A stretch of DNA of 64,000 bases from Cryobacterium sp. SO1 (GTDB lineage: Bacteria; Actinomycetota; Actinomycetes; Actinomycetales; Microbacteriaceae). Positions 25,388-35,172 of the stretch are shown one piece after another (position 1 is the stretch's first letter; each line of letters begins with the position of its first letter). The stretch lies in NCBI RefSeq assembly GCF_004210215.2, contig NZ_CP067394.1, forward strand, positions 2,170,001-2,234,000, read 5' to 3'. The translations under genes and the position numbers were made by a program. The notes beneath the pieces were generated by a model, which saw nothing but the letters and a program-made list of their open reading frames with translations, was not told where the DNA came from and made no database searches.

Positions 25388-26953
25388 TTAGCCGACATCG
25401 CGGGGGTAGCCGCGCCGCGTGAGTTCTTCGAGGACGGGGCGCAGCTGCTGTTCTCGCTCGGCTTCTGCATCGTTTCGTTTCGCGATGATTGCATCTACGC
25501 CAGGTACGAACTTGACCACGAATTCGGGAATCTCCTCAGGCTCCATAGTGCTGACCACCCAGCCGCCCCTCGCTACGTAGGCCGGGGCGCCAGCTTCCTC
25601 GAACATCTGACGCATATCGTCGCTGTACGAGCCCACGGCCTCGCGATCGATCTGCACCTGCACTGCGAACTGCCTGGGACCGTGGGCGTCCCCGACCATC
25701 CCAATTCGCAACCACGACGGTAGAACTGGCGGAGTCGCCGCGATTACTCGAGCTCGGAATTCGTCCTCCGCTTGCTGTTCTTCAGCGCGTTCGGAGGCAA
25801 CCGTCGCGCGTCGAGCCAGGACGGCGGATTCCGCACCAGCAAGAGCTATCTCGATGCGAGTCATATCAGTAGCAAAGTCACCCTCGATCTCAGCAATGAC
25901 GAGTTCGCCATCCTCGTGGATCAAGAACCGGCGGTTGCCCGGCCATGGCCCGTTAAGTTCCTCGGAAATCGCGCCAGCCCATTCGTTGTATTCCGATTGC
26001 GACGGCACATCTTCCAGAGTGAGGGTAACCGTCGTGCGGTCGCCGGTCAGCTCGGCTCGATAGCTGCGAATCTTAGCGTGAGCATCGTCGAATCGCCGCT
26101 CGTGCCGTCGCGCCTTGTTTCGGCGGCGTCGCCGATCCTCCTGCCGAGCAGCTGGGCTTGCCTCAACGGCTGTGGCGAAGGTGAAGACGAACACGAGGGC
26201 ACGCTGCACTTCCTCAAGATTGAGCAGCTCGGGACGCTGTTTTGCTTCGAGGAACCATATTGCCTCGCTCGGTTCCGGGGCGATGGCAGTCAGCAGCGCG
26301 ACCTCCTGAAGCGCGACCACTTTGGGGTCGTCGCCGCCAATGGACCCGAACCCTGGCTCATAGCGAGCGTGACGGGGTGCCAACTTTGAGTTAGACGACA
26401 CCACGAAGCTGCCCCAAATCCCAGCGACAACGTCGTAAGCCTTGACAACCGAGGCCATCGCAGCGGCCGAGTCGCTGCTCCGCATGAGCGCCTCCGCAAA
26501 ATCGAGATGCTCCCGGATCTTTTCGTCTTCGACCGCGCTCGAGTAAAGCACGTCATCGAGATCAACACCATAGGCGAAAGTCACGACACTGGCGATTACC
26601 CGCTCGGTGGCGATGACCCATTGCGGAAGTTCGTCGCGGTCGACACCGGTGCCGGCGTGCTGGACAACGTTGCGAACTCGGTGCAGCCGCCGCCGGGACG
26701 TTTCAACACCGGCAGCAGGTATCCAGCCATGACCGCGGAGAGCTTGCAAGGGCTTCTCGACAAGATCGCGGTCGGTGAAGGTTCCAAGAAGGTACTCGGC
26801 CGCGGTGAATACGGTGCGCTCAATGGCAGCGTCAAGGAGAATCACCGCCGCTTGACGGTGCACCGCTCCGGGCGCTCTGGCTTGACCGGCTGCGAGATCT
26901 CGAAGTGATCGGATAGCGACTAAGTTCGCTAGGTCGTTCGGCGTCAACGGCAT
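25388..26953 (-). CDS. Cargo protein of unknown function with HEPN-like motif
   Basis: 521 residues from the ATG at 26953. The N-terminal helical region (about 1-130) has LLDAAIERTVFTAAEYLL and then RVRNVVQHAGTG, which holds an R-x4-H pattern (R94, H99) like the catalytic motif of HEPN ribonucleases. The middle has an Arg-rich helix (RRRRNKARRHERR). The C-terminal half is mixed alpha/beta with many acidic residues. It is transcribed away from the second DUF6112 gene and inserted into the conjugation operon. A defence or abortive-infection role is plausible, but the HEPN assignment rests on the motif alone. Confidence 0.65.
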   Translation of the reverse strand: MPLTPNDLANLVAIRSLRDLAAGQARAPGAVHRQAAVILLDAAIERTVFTAAEYLLGTFTDRDLVEKPLQALRGHGWIPAAGVETSRRRLHRVRNVVQHAGTGVDRDELPQWVIATERVIASVVTFAYGVDLDDVLYSSAVEDEKIREHLDFAEALMRSSDSAAAMASVVKAYDVVAGIWGSFVVSSNSKLAPRHARYEPGFGSIGGDDPKVVALQEVALLTAIAPEPSEAIWFLEAKQRPELLNLEEVQRALVFVFTFATAVEASPAARQEDRRRRRNKARRHERRFDDAHAKIRSYRAELTGDRTTVTLTLEDVPSQSEYNEWAGAISEELNGPWPGNRRFLIHEDGELVIAEIEGDFATDMTRIEIALAGAESAVLARRATVASERAEEQQAEDEFRARVIAATPPVLPSWLRIGMVGDAHGPRQFAVQVQIDREAVGSYSDDMRQMFEEAGAPAYVARGGWVVSTMEPEEIPEFVVKFVPGVDAIIAKRNDAEAEREQQLRPVLEELTRRGYPRDVG

Positions 26954-27093
26954 GACTCCATCATGCCGGGTCACGGCAATCGGCCGGCTGTTATGTTGCA
27001 ACGTGCTGTCCGTCAGGCGATCCGTCTATGCGAACGTGGGGATGCTGTGCACTCCTCCCTCTCGTAGGCATGAAACGACCGAGGGAGCCAACT

Positions 27094-27363
27094 GTGATCG
27101 ACATCAATCCGAACGGCACGGGGCTTCCCGGCATCGAGCAGTTGCGAATCATCGTCGGCGCGGTGATGACCGTTGGCCTCATCCTGAGCGTGCTTGCCTT
27201 GATCATCTCGGCAATCGTGTGGGGCTTCGGGGCCAACTCTTCCAACCCGCATCTCGCATCCCGAGGCAAGCTCGGCGTGCTCGTGTCGTGTGGCGCCGCG
27301 ATCATCGCCGGCGCATCCGTCACTCTGGTCAACTTTTTCTGGAACGTCGGCCAAGCCGTCTGA
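27094..27363 (+). CDS. DUF6112 family membrane protein (T4SS component, second copy)
   Basis: 89 residues from a GTG with GGGAG seven bases upstream. It starts IDINPNGTGLPGIEQL, typical of DUF6112, then has two membrane helices (about 17-42 and 60-84) around a NSSNPHLASRGKLGVLVSCG loop. It is followed 30 bases later by the TrbL-like gene, so it is likely the true head of the transfer operon. Its relative at 24156 shares the G(K/R).G(L/V)LV.CGAA pattern. Confidence 0.85.
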   Translation: MIDINPNGTGLPGIEQLRIIVGAVMTVGLILSVLALIISAIVWGFGANSSNPHLASRGKLGVLVSCGAAIIAGASVTLVNFFWNVGQAV

Positions 27364-27393
27364 CCCCGATTCCTACGTGAGCGGGGCCACCAG

Positions 27394-28716
27394 ATGAGCG
27401 TGTGCGATGTGCCGGTGATCGCGGAGGTCTGCAACACGGTCGGGGAAGGCGCCGCATCGTTGGTCGCGGCGCCGTTTGATTGGCTTGCGAACGCAATGGG
27501 CTCCGCCGCGGCCTGGCTCTTCGAATCCGTCTGGGCTGCCTTCGACTCGACAACGCTCGTAGACCTCACCGATCCGGCGTACATCGACGTCTACAACGTG
27601 CTCTTTGGCGTCGCCGTCTTCGTCACCCTGGTGTTCTTCTGCCTGCAACTCATCACTGGGCTCGTTCACCGCGACCCAACGGCGCTCTCCCGAGCCGCGA
27701 TCGGTGTCGCCAAGTCGGTGCTCGGATCGTTCGTGATCATCGCTATCACAGGCCTTCTCCTGGAGATCACCGATCAGTTGACGATCGGGATCGTCCACGC
27801 CAGCGGCAACACGATGGAGGGGATGGGCAACCGGATCGCGCTCCTACCTGCGGGCCTCGCCGCACTCAACGTCGGTGCCCCCGGTGTCGGTGCCATCGTG
27901 ACAATCTTTCTGTCCGCGCTCGCAATCAGCGCCGCGGCGATCGTCTGGTTCTCGCTCCTCATCCGCAAGGCACTGCTGCTGGTGGCGATCGTCTTCGGAC
28001 CGATAGCGCTGGCGGGCGCGACCTGGGATGCCGCCAAGGGCTGGTTCACGAAATGGGTTGCATTCGTGATCGCCCTGATCCTGTCGAAACTGGTACTCGT
28101 CGTGATCTTTCTGGTAGCGGTCGCCCAGGTCGCGGCACCGATCGACGCGGATCTGGCATCCGTCAGCGATCCGATCGCCGGGATCGCATTGATGTTCATC
28201 GCCGCCTTTGCGCCTTACATCACGTACAAGTTCCTGAGCTTTGTTGGGCTCGACATGTACCACGCCATGTCGAGCGAGCAGGAAGCGAAGTCGGCGCTGA
28301 ACCGGCCCGTCCCGGTGCCGAACGCACCGATGGCGGAAGGCGCGAAGAAGATCCTTGGACCAAGTGGCGACGGCGGGAGCGGGAAGTCGGCACCAGGTGG
28401 TCCTTCAGCGACAACCGCACCGAACGGCGGAGGGCCTGGCCCCACGTCAGCCTCGAGCACGGGCGCATCCGCCAAGGCCGGAACCGCCAGCGGGGGCGCG
28501 GGTGCCGGAGCGGGTGTGGCAGCCGCGGGTGTTGCAGCCAGCGCGACTGTTGCCACGGCCGGCCCCAAGGCCGGTGCTGCGGTCGGGCAGACGGCAGACG
28601 CTCATATGCAGTCCACCGGTGAGTCGGCCCTACCGAGCGCCTCTCCCCCAGCACCCAGGCCACCGCGACCACGGGGGCCCGCGTCGGCACAGGATTCTGC
28701 CTCCCCCACAGTCTGA
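27394..28716 (+). CDS. TrbL/VirB6-like conjugal transfer membrane protein
   Basis: 440 residues. About six to seven hydrophobic helices occur between residues 60 and 290, including a long amphipathic IRKALLLVAIVFGPIALAGATWDAAKGW segment, the hallmark of TrbL/VirB6 proteins of type IV secretion. The C-terminal 150 residues are low complexity, rich in Gly, Ala, Pro and Ser. It should sit in the cytoplasmic membrane as part of the DNA transfer channel. It is spaced 30 bases after the DUF6112 gene and 23 bases before the SCO6880 gene. Confidence 0.82.
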   Translation: MSVCDVPVIAEVCNTVGEGAASLVAAPFDWLANAMGSAAAWLFESVWAAFDSTTLVDLTDPAYIDVYNVLFGVAVFVTLVFFCLQLITGLVHRDPTALSRAAIGVAKSVLGSFVIIAITGLLLEITDQLTIGIVHASGNTMEGMGNRIALLPAGLAALNVGAPGVGAIVTIFLSALAISAAAIVWFSLLIRKALLLVAIVFGPIALAGATWDAAKGWFTKWVAFVIALILSKLVLVVIFLVAVAQVAAPIDADLASVSDPIAGIALMFIAAFAPYITYKFLSFVGLDMYHAMSSEQEAKSALNRPVPVPNAPMAEGAKKILGPSGDGGSGKSAPGGPSATTAPNGGGPGPTSASSTGASAKAGTASGGAGAGAGVAAAGVAASATVATAGPKAGAAVGQTADAHMQSTGESALPSASPPAPRPPRPRGPASAQDSASPTV

Positions 28717-28739
28717 TCAACAAAGAAGGACGTGTAGTC

Positions 28740-30203
28740 ATGGACGCTGACAAGAATCACGCCGAGTACCAACTGGCGCCGGTGCAGTTCTCGCGACTGA
28801 CCAAGCGGGGCATCCTTCTCGGTCTTTCGGTGCCTCAACTGGTTGCCCTGTCGATCGGGACGCTCACCATCGTCACCGCGCTTTACACGGCGGGCGCCGT
28901 CGGCGTCGCCTGGGCGAGCCCTGTTTGGGGCACCGCGGTGTTGACTGCCAGCATCCCGATCGGTGGCCGAAAGATCGTCGAATGGGTGCCGATTGTCAGT
29001 CGTTGGGCATGGCGTGCCGCCCATGAGCAGCTAACCTATCGGCGCCAAATTGTGCGCCCGCGTCCGATCGGGACCCTGTCGCTTCCGGGCGACGCGGCCG
29101 CGCTGCGCGAGTGGAATGATCCCGAGTCAGGGGCGGTCATGATTCACGACCCACACGCGAAGACGCTTACTGCGGTTGTGGCGGTGTCGCACCCGGCATT
29201 CGCGTTGCTTGACCCTGGTGAGCAGCATCGGCGGGTGGCGGGGTGGGGGCGGGTATTGGCCGGAGCATGCCGGTCGGGGCGAATCGCGCGGCTACAGGTC
29301 TCGGAGCGCACCCTACCCGATTCCGGCACCGGGCTCGCCGAGTGGTGGGAGCGGCACGGCATCAATGACGACAGCTGGGCAGCATCCACCTACCGGGAAC
29401 TCATCGAACGTGCCGGGCCCGCCGGTGAACGTCATGCGACAACGATCGCGCTTTCCCTCGACCTCGCTGCCGCCTCTCGTCAGGTCCGCACGCAGGGCGG
29501 TGGGATGCGCGGCGGTGCGGCGGTGCTCCGCCAGGAAATGACCGCCCTGACCCAGGCGCTGCGGGCAGCAGACCTCACTGTCGGCGGGTGGTTGACCGCT
29601 GACGAGCTCGCGATGACTCTCCGAACTGCTTACGACCCCGCCGTCGGCGTCGACCTGGAACGACATCCCGACATCGGCCGCGCACTCGACACCGCCGGCC
29701 CGGTCTCCGTCGCCGAGAGCTGGGATCGTCTCCGCACCGACAGCGCCTTCCACGCGGTGCTCTGGATCAGCGAATGGCCCAGATCCCAGGTCTACCCCGG
29801 CTTCCTGCTGCCCCTCGTCTTCACCAACGGCATCCTTCGCACTGTGTCGCTGCACTACCTGCCCGTGCGCGCAGATCAAGCAGCGCGCGACCTCCGCAAG
29901 AAGAAGACCGAGCTGATCAGCGACGCCCACCAGCGCAGGCGTATCGGTCAGATCGAGGATGCCGGCGCGACGGCTGAGTACGAGGACCTGATGCATCAGG
30001 AGGCAGACCTCACGGCCGGTCACGGCGTTTTGCGCGCGACCGGTCTCGTGTGCGTGACCGCGCCGACCGTCGACGAGCTCGATGCCGCGGTGGCGTCGAT
30101 TGAGCAAGCCGCCATCCAGAGCTCGTGCGAAACGCGACGGCTCGTTGGTCAGCAGGCACAGGCTTTCACCGCTGCGGCGCTGCCTCTGTGTCGCAGCGTG
30201 TGA
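28740..30203 (+). CDS. SCO6880/PrgI-like conjugation protein
   Basis: 487 residues. The N-terminus (YQLAPVQFSRLTKRGILLGLS) and two membrane helices (about 30-75) fit the PrgI-like domain. A large cytosolic domain follows with ATPase-like parts reminiscent of the VirB4 N-terminal region (RTVSLHYLPVRADQAARDLRKKKTE). This is the SCO6880 family of actinobacterial transfer systems. It ends LVGQQAQAFTAAALPLC, as members before a VirB4-like ATPase do. The gene pair normally works as a split VirB3-VirB4 unit (inference). Confidence 0.8.
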   Translation: MDADKNHAEYQLAPVQFSRLTKRGILLGLSVPQLVALSIGTLTIVTALYTAGAVGVAWASPVWGTAVLTASIPIGGRKIVEWVPIVSRWAWRAAHEQLTYRRQIVRPRPIGTLSLPGDAAALREWNDPESGAVMIHDPHAKTLTAVVAVSHPAFALLDPGEQHRRVAGWGRVLAGACRSGRIARLQVSERTLPDSGTGLAEWWERHGINDDSWAASTYRELIERAGPAGERHATTIALSLDLAAASRQVRTQGGGMRGGAAVLRQEMTALTQALRAADLTVGGWLTADELAMTLRTAYDPAVGVDLERHPDIGRALDTAGPVSVAESWDRLRTDSAFHAVLWISEWPRSQVYPGFLLPLVFTNGILRTVSLHYLPVRADQAARDLRKKKTELISDAHQRRRIGQIEDAGATAEYEDLMHQEADLTAGHGVLRATGLVCVTAPTVDELDAAVASIEQAAIQSSCETRRLVGQQAQAFTAAALPLCRSV

Positions 30204-30246
30204 GCGGTGCGCACCTGTCCTTAACAGCACCCCGATTGGAGCCGAC

Positions 30247-30687
30247 ATGTTCTACACACACCCGAACCCACCAGCATCCCGATGGATCAGCGTCACTTTC
30301 CTGCAGGGAGACGAAGCCGATGAGGTGCTCGCCCTGATCGACCGTGACGGAACCACCGCGGCAATCGAGCACCTGCGGCACTGGGACTACGGCGAGGAGA
30401 CAACCGGTGCCGCGCTCGAAAACGGGTACGTCTACGAACGCATCCCGGCGGGATCGACCGACCGAACCATCGAGAGCGACGGCTCGACCTACGCGCTTAC
30501 GTACAGCACGACGTTCGGGTACGTATCGCTGTTGCGTCGGCATCCGGCCGATTCAGAATCAGAACTCGTACCGGCGTCCCGGGCGTCAGCCATGCAGACT
30601 GCTCGGGCGCGTCCGGGCGTTGCCGACACCTGGGTCGCCACGCGCGACCGGTCAGCAAGTCGCGCCAGGCACGGGGTGGCATTGTGA
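30247..30687 (+). CDS. Hypothetical protein of the conjugation operon
   Basis: 146 residues from the ATG at 30247. A compact alpha/beta N-terminal part (QGDEADEVLALIDRDGTTAAIEHLRHWDYGEET) precedes a beta-rich section and a basic C-terminal tail. I do not recognise a family with certainty, but small proteins of this type recur between the SCO6880 and ATPase genes. Its stop overlaps the GTG start of the ATPase gene (30684-30687), which supports it as a real operon gene. Confidence 0.65.
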   Translation: MFYTHPNPPASRWISVTFLQGDEADEVLALIDRDGTTAAIEHLRHWDYGEETTGAALENGYVYERIPAGSTDRTIESDGSTYALTYSTTFGYVSLLRRHPADSESELVPASRASAMQTARARPGVADTWVATRDRSASRARHGVAL

Positions 30688-32174
30688 ACAACGCCGGGGT
30701 GAACGAGCGGCTGCACACGACGACGCTTGTCGAGCCTCACGACGAGCTGCACCGCGACCGCCGAGCTCGCCGGCGAGCTGCCGCGAAGATCGAAGCGGAT
30801 GCTCAGAAGGCGAAGCATCTCGAGGCGCGCACGCGATGGCTGGCCGAGCGGGACGAGGCGCGATCAGGGGCCTACCTCGCGGCCGGTGGCGGGTCGGGTC
30901 CAGCCCAGCTGCGGATGCCCGGACGCCTCCGGCTTCCCAAGCACCAGGACACCTCCGCGACGCTGTCCGGCCATTACCCGTTTCTCGCTGAGGCCGGACT
31001 CGGCTCGGCCGGCGTCTTCGTCGGGCAGGACCTCTATTCGGGTGGGTCCTTCGTCTATGACCCGTGGGTGCTCTACCAACAGGGGATGATCACCGCCCCC
31101 AACATCGTGCTCGCCGGCATCGTCGGCTCCGGCAAGTCCTCACTGGCGAAGTCGCTCTACACCCGCTCACTCCCCTTCGGCCGACGCGTCTACGTTCCTG
31201 GCGACCCGAAGGGCGAGCACACCGCTGTCGCCGAGGCCGTCGGCGGCAAGGCGATCATCCTTGGCCATGGACTACGCAACCGACTGAACCCGCTCGATGA
31301 GGGGCACCGGGCGGCATCCGCGTCGGATGCCGAGTGGTCGGCACAGCTCGCCTCGCGGCGTCGCGACCTGATCGGCGCACTCGCCGAGACCGTGCTCGAT
31401 AGAACCCTCAGTCCGCTCGAGCACACGGCGATCGACCTCGCCCTGGCCGATACCGTTCGGAGCGCTCAAGTGCCGATCCTGCCCATGGTGGTCGATCGCA
31501 TCCTCGCCCCGAACCCCGAGGACGACGAGGGCCGGCTCGCGGAGGATGGGCGTCTCGTCGGCCATGCGCTGCGACGCCTGGTTGCCGGGGACCTCGCCGG
31601 CCTCTTCGACGGACCGTCCACCGTGCGCTTCGACCCCTCCCTGCCCATGGTCTCTCTCGACCTGTCGCGCGTGGCCGAGAACTCCACGCTTATCTCCGTG
31701 CTGATGACCTGCTCATCCGCCTGGATGGAGTCCGCCCTCGCCGACCCGGCCGGCGGCCAGCGGTGGGTCATCTACGACGAAGCCTGGCGGCTCATGGCCT
31801 ATCCGGCGCTCTTGCGCCGCATGGATGCCCAGTGGCGCCTGGCCCGGCACTTCGGCATTGCGAACATGCTCGTCTTCCACAAGCTCAGCGACCTCGACAA
31901 CGTCGGCGACTCAGGGTCCGCGATGCGCGCACTCGCATCGTCGCTGCTGGCGAACGCGGAGACTCGCATCGTCTACCGCCAGGAACCGGACCAACTCGGG
32001 TCCACGGCAAGTGCACTCGGGCTCAGCCGAACCGAGCAGAAGTTGCTGCCCGCACTGGGCACCGGACAGGGCCTCTGGCGAATCAAGGATCGCAGCTTCG
32101 TCGTGCAGCACCAGCTGCACCCCGACGAGCTCCAGACTTTCGACACGACCGCACGGATGACGTCAGGTCAGTAG
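30684..32174 (+). CDS. VirB4/TraC-like conjugation ATPase
   Basis: 496 residues starting at a GTG that overlaps the upstream stop. Walker A GIVGSGKSSLAK is near residue 147, Walker B WVIYDEAWRLM near 365, and a Gln-containing LSDLDNVGDSGS region follows near 400. This corresponds to the motor half of VirB4; the N-terminal half is probably supplied by the SCO6880 protein. It should power T4SS assembly or DNA transfer at the membrane. Confidence 0.85.
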   Translation: MNNAGVNERLHTTTLVEPHDELHRDRRARRRAAAKIEADAQKAKHLEARTRWLAERDEARSGAYLAAGGGSGPAQLRMPGRLRLPKHQDTSATLSGHYPFLAEAGLGSAGVFVGQDLYSGGSFVYDPWVLYQQGMITAPNIVLAGIVGSGKSSLAKSLYTRSLPFGRRVYVPGDPKGEHTAVAEAVGGKAIILGHGLRNRLNPLDEGHRAASASDAEWSAQLASRRRDLIGALAETVLDRTLSPLEHTAIDLALADTVRSAQVPILPMVVDRILAPNPEDDEGRLAEDGRLVGHALRRLVAGDLAGLFDGPSTVRFDPSLPMVSLDLSRVAENSTLISVLMTCSSAWMESALADPAGGQRWVIYDEAWRLMAYPALLRRMDAQWRLARHFGIANMLVFHKLSDLDNVGDSGSAMRALASSLLANAETRIVYRQEPDQLGSTASALGLSRTEQKLLPALGTGQGLWRIKDRSFVVQHQLHPDELQTFDTTARMTSGQ

Positions 32175-32227
32175 CCGAGATGCGTGACCCGGAGCGCACC
32201 AACCATTTAGAGCGAGGAGGCCTTGTG

Positions 32228-33223
32228 ATGGCCGAGAGTATGAGCGAGGAACGAGAAGCCAGGATGACCCTCGCGGCGCTGTCCGAGCCGGGCGACATCA
32301 TCACGGGAACATTGGTCTCAAGGCTCGGCGCGGCGGAGACCGTGCGACTCATCACCTCAGGCGTTCGGCTGCCGAACGGCGTCGACCCCGCTGAGGGCGA
32401 GCTGTGGCGACGACGTTTAGCACCGCGAATCAACCCCGGTCAGATCGAACGGATCCAGGCCGATATGGAACGCCACGACCTGAGACTGCTGACACCAGAA
32501 GACATCGACTGGCCCGGCGAACTGCAACAGCTGGGCACGAGCGCGCCGATCGCGCTCTGGCTCAAGGGCGACCCAAGTCGCCTCTCGGTTCCTCTCCCCG
32601 GTCGAGTCACCATCGTCGGCGCCCGAGCCTCGACGGCGTACGGCAGCCAGGTGGCTACCGAGCTCGCCTCAGAACTCGCCTCGCAGGGCCGCGTGATCCT
32701 CTCCGGAGGCGCCTACGGCATCGACGGATCAGCACATCGAGCAGCCACCGTCTCCCATCCCGGTTCAACGGTCGCCGTGCTCGCCGGAGGGCTCGACCGG
32801 GTCTACCCGGTCGGCCACGAACAACTCTTCGAGCGCATTGAACAGAGCGGCGGACTGCTCGTGAGCGAACTACCGCCCGGCTCCACCCCCACAAGGTGGC
32901 GCTTCCTCCAACGGAACCGGATTCTGGCGACCCTGTCCGCCGCAACGGTCATCGTCGAGGCAGGGCATCGATCCGGCTCGTTGAACGTCGCCGGGCAGGC
33001 CCACTCCCTGGGGCGGCCGGTCGGCGCCGTTCCGGGACCGGTGACGAGCCCGGCCAGCGCAGGATGCCATCGGCTGGTCCAAGAGGGAATCGCGAGCCTC
33101 GTCATCGACGCGCAAGATGTCACCGACCTGCTCGACTCGACGGCCGGCTTCTCCGGTGACCGGACGTTCGCGTACTCCCCCACGCGACGCTTCAGCCGGA
33201 CTGGTCCGGATCTTCGGTTCTAA
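32228..33223 (+). CDS. dprA: DprA/Smf-family DNA-processing protein
   Basis: 331 residues from the ATG at 32228 (AGGAGG seven bases upstream; a GTG at 32225 is too close). The Rossmann-like DprA fold is visible from VTIVGARASTAYGSQVA through VILSGGAYGIDGSAHRAA, TVAVLAGGLDRVYPVGHEQLF and FLQRNRILATLSAATVIVEAG..SG. DprA loads RecA on single-stranded DNA in transformation. Inside a conjugation operon it probably handles incoming single strands (inference). The frame runs open from 31763 but overlaps the ATPase gene there. Confidence 0.85.
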   Translation: MAESMSEEREARMTLAALSEPGDIITGTLVSRLGAAETVRLITSGVRLPNGVDPAEGELWRRRLAPRINPGQIERIQADMERHDLRLLTPEDIDWPGELQQLGTSAPIALWLKGDPSRLSVPLPGRVTIVGARASTAYGSQVATELASELASQGRVILSGGAYGIDGSAHRAATVSHPGSTVAVLAGGLDRVYPVGHEQLFERIEQSGGLLVSELPPGSTPTRWRFLQRNRILATLSAATVIVEAGHRSGSLNVAGQAHSLGRPVGAVPGPVTSPASAGCHRLVQEGIASLVIDAQDVTDLLDSTAGFSGDRTFAYSPTRRFSRTGPDLRF

Positions 33224-33250
33224 CCGATCTCCACCGAACGGACAGTATCG

Positions 33251-35062
33251 ATGAGCACACCACGACCGCAGGCCACGCTCGGCGACGAGCTGGCCAACCT
33301 CGGCATCGGCATCCTGATCGGTGTGTCCGTGGTTGCCCTCCTGCTCCGAGCCGCGGGTGCTGTCGCGGCCTGGGCGACGAGCCAGGAACAACCAGCCGGC
33401 GGACCCGAAGCCGGACTCGCCGTGCTCCTCAACCCAGGCAACCCGTCGGCGGCCCTGCAAGCACCGGGCCTGAACCCGGTTGCATACTGGCTCACGACGA
33501 TCCTGCTGCTCAGTGTCGCCGTCGCTGCGGCCATCTGGTTGTGGCGGATGTTCAGGGGCACGGGCCGCGCAGCCAAAGTCGACCCGCACCGGATCCCCGG
33601 CATCGCCACGCGCGCCGAAGTAACCCGAGCCGCATCGCACCAGGCACTCCTGAAGCGCGCAGCGCACCTTCGGCCTTCGCTCACGAGCGCCACTCCCAGT
33701 GAGGTCGGTTATCGCATCGGCCGCTCCCACAACGCCACGGTCTGGGCGAGCGTCGAGGACTCGATCCTGGTCATCGGCCCACCGCGCTCGGGAAAGGGGG
33801 CGCACATTGTCATTAACGCCATCCTTGACGCGCCCGGCCCCGTCGTGACCACATCCACACGCCCCGATAACCTCACCACCACGCTGCGCGCCCGGCAACG
33901 ACTGGGGCCCGTGGCGGTATTCGATCCCCAGCAGCTTGCCCCGGGAATTCCGGTGGGACTGCGCTGGTCTCCAATCCGCGGCTGCGAGGACCCGCTCACG
34001 GCGATGATCCGCGCAGCGGGGCTGGCAGCCGGAACCGGACTGGCCGCAGGCGGCGTCGACGGCGGCGGGTTCTGGGAGGCCAAGACCCGCACGGCCCTGC
34101 AATCCCTCCTCCATGCGGCGGCGCTCGACGGCTGCTCGCCCGCCGAGCTCTTTCGCTGGACCCTCGACCCGGCGGCCGCCCACGACGCGGTCTCCATCCT
34201 GCTGAGCACCCCAGACGCGGCCACCGGCTGGGGCGACTCCCTGCAAGCCATGCTCGAGGCCGATCCTAGGACCCGCGACTCCATCTGGCAGGGAGTCTCC
34301 CTCTCGTTGGGTGCACTGGCTGACCCCCGAGTACTGGATGCCGTCTCGCCGAGCGAGGGCGAGGAGTTCGACCCGGAAGGATTCTTGCGCAACAACGGCA
34401 CCCTGTACCTTCTGGCGACCGGCGCCGGCTCGAACAACTCCGCCGCACTCGTGTCGGCGCTTGTCGAGGACCTCGTCGAGACCGCCCGCCGTATCGCCGC
34501 GCGAAGCGCGGGCGCCAGGCTCGACCCGCCCCTGCTGCTCGCGCTCGACGAGATCGGCAACCTCGCGCCACTCCCGTCCCTTCCCACTCTGATGGCGGAG
34601 GGCGGCGGCACCGGCATCACGACCATGCCGGTGCTGCAATCGCTCGCGCAGGCACGCACAAAGTGGAGCGAAAACGCAGCCGGCACCATTTGGGACTCCT
34701 CGATCGTGAAGATCGTGCTCGGCGGCGCATCCAATTCCCGAGACCTGCAGGACCTCTCGACGCTCATCGGCGACCGCGACGAGTCGACCGACTCCACGAC
34801 GATCGGCGATCGCGGTTCACGCTCAGCGCAGCGCTCGATCCGCCGCGTCGCGATCATGCCGCCGGACACGATCCGCACCCTCCCCTTCGGCACGGGCCTG
34901 ATCATGCTCCGCGCTGCCCCGCCCGTCGTCGCGAGTCTGAGAATGTGGACCTCACGCCCCGACGCCAAGACGCTGCGGGAAGACCGGGCGAACATCGAAG
35001 CGTTGATGCGCACGCCGACGCACGCCGAGCCTGCGGAGCACCCGGTCAGCCCCACGGAATGA
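33251..35062 (+). CDS. TraG/VirD4-type coupling protein (TraM recognition domain)
   Basis: 603 residues. Two N-terminal membrane helices (about 17-40 and 77-98) are followed by a soluble ATPase with Walker A GPPRSGKG near residue 176 and Walker B LLALDEIGNLAPLPSLP near 430. A conserved GTGITTMPVLQSLAQARTKWS region and a C-terminal tail follow. Coupling proteins bring the relaxase-DNA complex to the transfer channel. Its presence and intact motifs argue that the transfer machinery was once complete, although no relaxase gene is in the window. Confidence 0.88.
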   Translation: MSTPRPQATLGDELANLGIGILIGVSVVALLLRAAGAVAAWATSQEQPAGGPEAGLAVLLNPGNPSAALQAPGLNPVAYWLTTILLLSVAVAAAIWLWRMFRGTGRAAKVDPHRIPGIATRAEVTRAASHQALLKRAAHLRPSLTSATPSEVGYRIGRSHNATVWASVEDSILVIGPPRSGKGAHIVINAILDAPGPVVTTSTRPDNLTTTLRARQRLGPVAVFDPQQLAPGIPVGLRWSPIRGCEDPLTAMIRAAGLAAGTGLAAGGVDGGGFWEAKTRTALQSLLHAAALDGCSPAELFRWTLDPAAAHDAVSILLSTPDAATGWGDSLQAMLEADPRTRDSIWQGVSLSLGALADPRVLDAVSPSEGEEFDPEGFLRNNGTLYLLATGAGSNNSAALVSALVEDLVETARRIAARSAGARLDPPLLLALDEIGNLAPLPSLPTLMAEGGGTGITTMPVLQSLAQARTKWSENAAGTIWDSSIVKIVLGGASNSRDLQDLSTLIGDRDESTDSTTIGDRGSRSAQRSIRRVAIMPPDTIRTLPFGTGLIMLRAAPPVVASLRMWTSRPDAKTLREDRANIEALMRTPTHAEPAEHPVSPTE

Positions 35063-35172
35063 GACCCGGGTCCCGACCAGACCGCTATGTCGCGGCTGTG
35101 TGGGGCGCTTGGCGCACCTCCTAGTGAACGCGGATCACAACGATCCGCCCAGATCACAGGAGGTTGAGTCCC

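Noticed and set aside
32228..33223. DprA as evidence of natural competence
   Set aside because: Its operon context is conjugation and no other competence genes are in the window.
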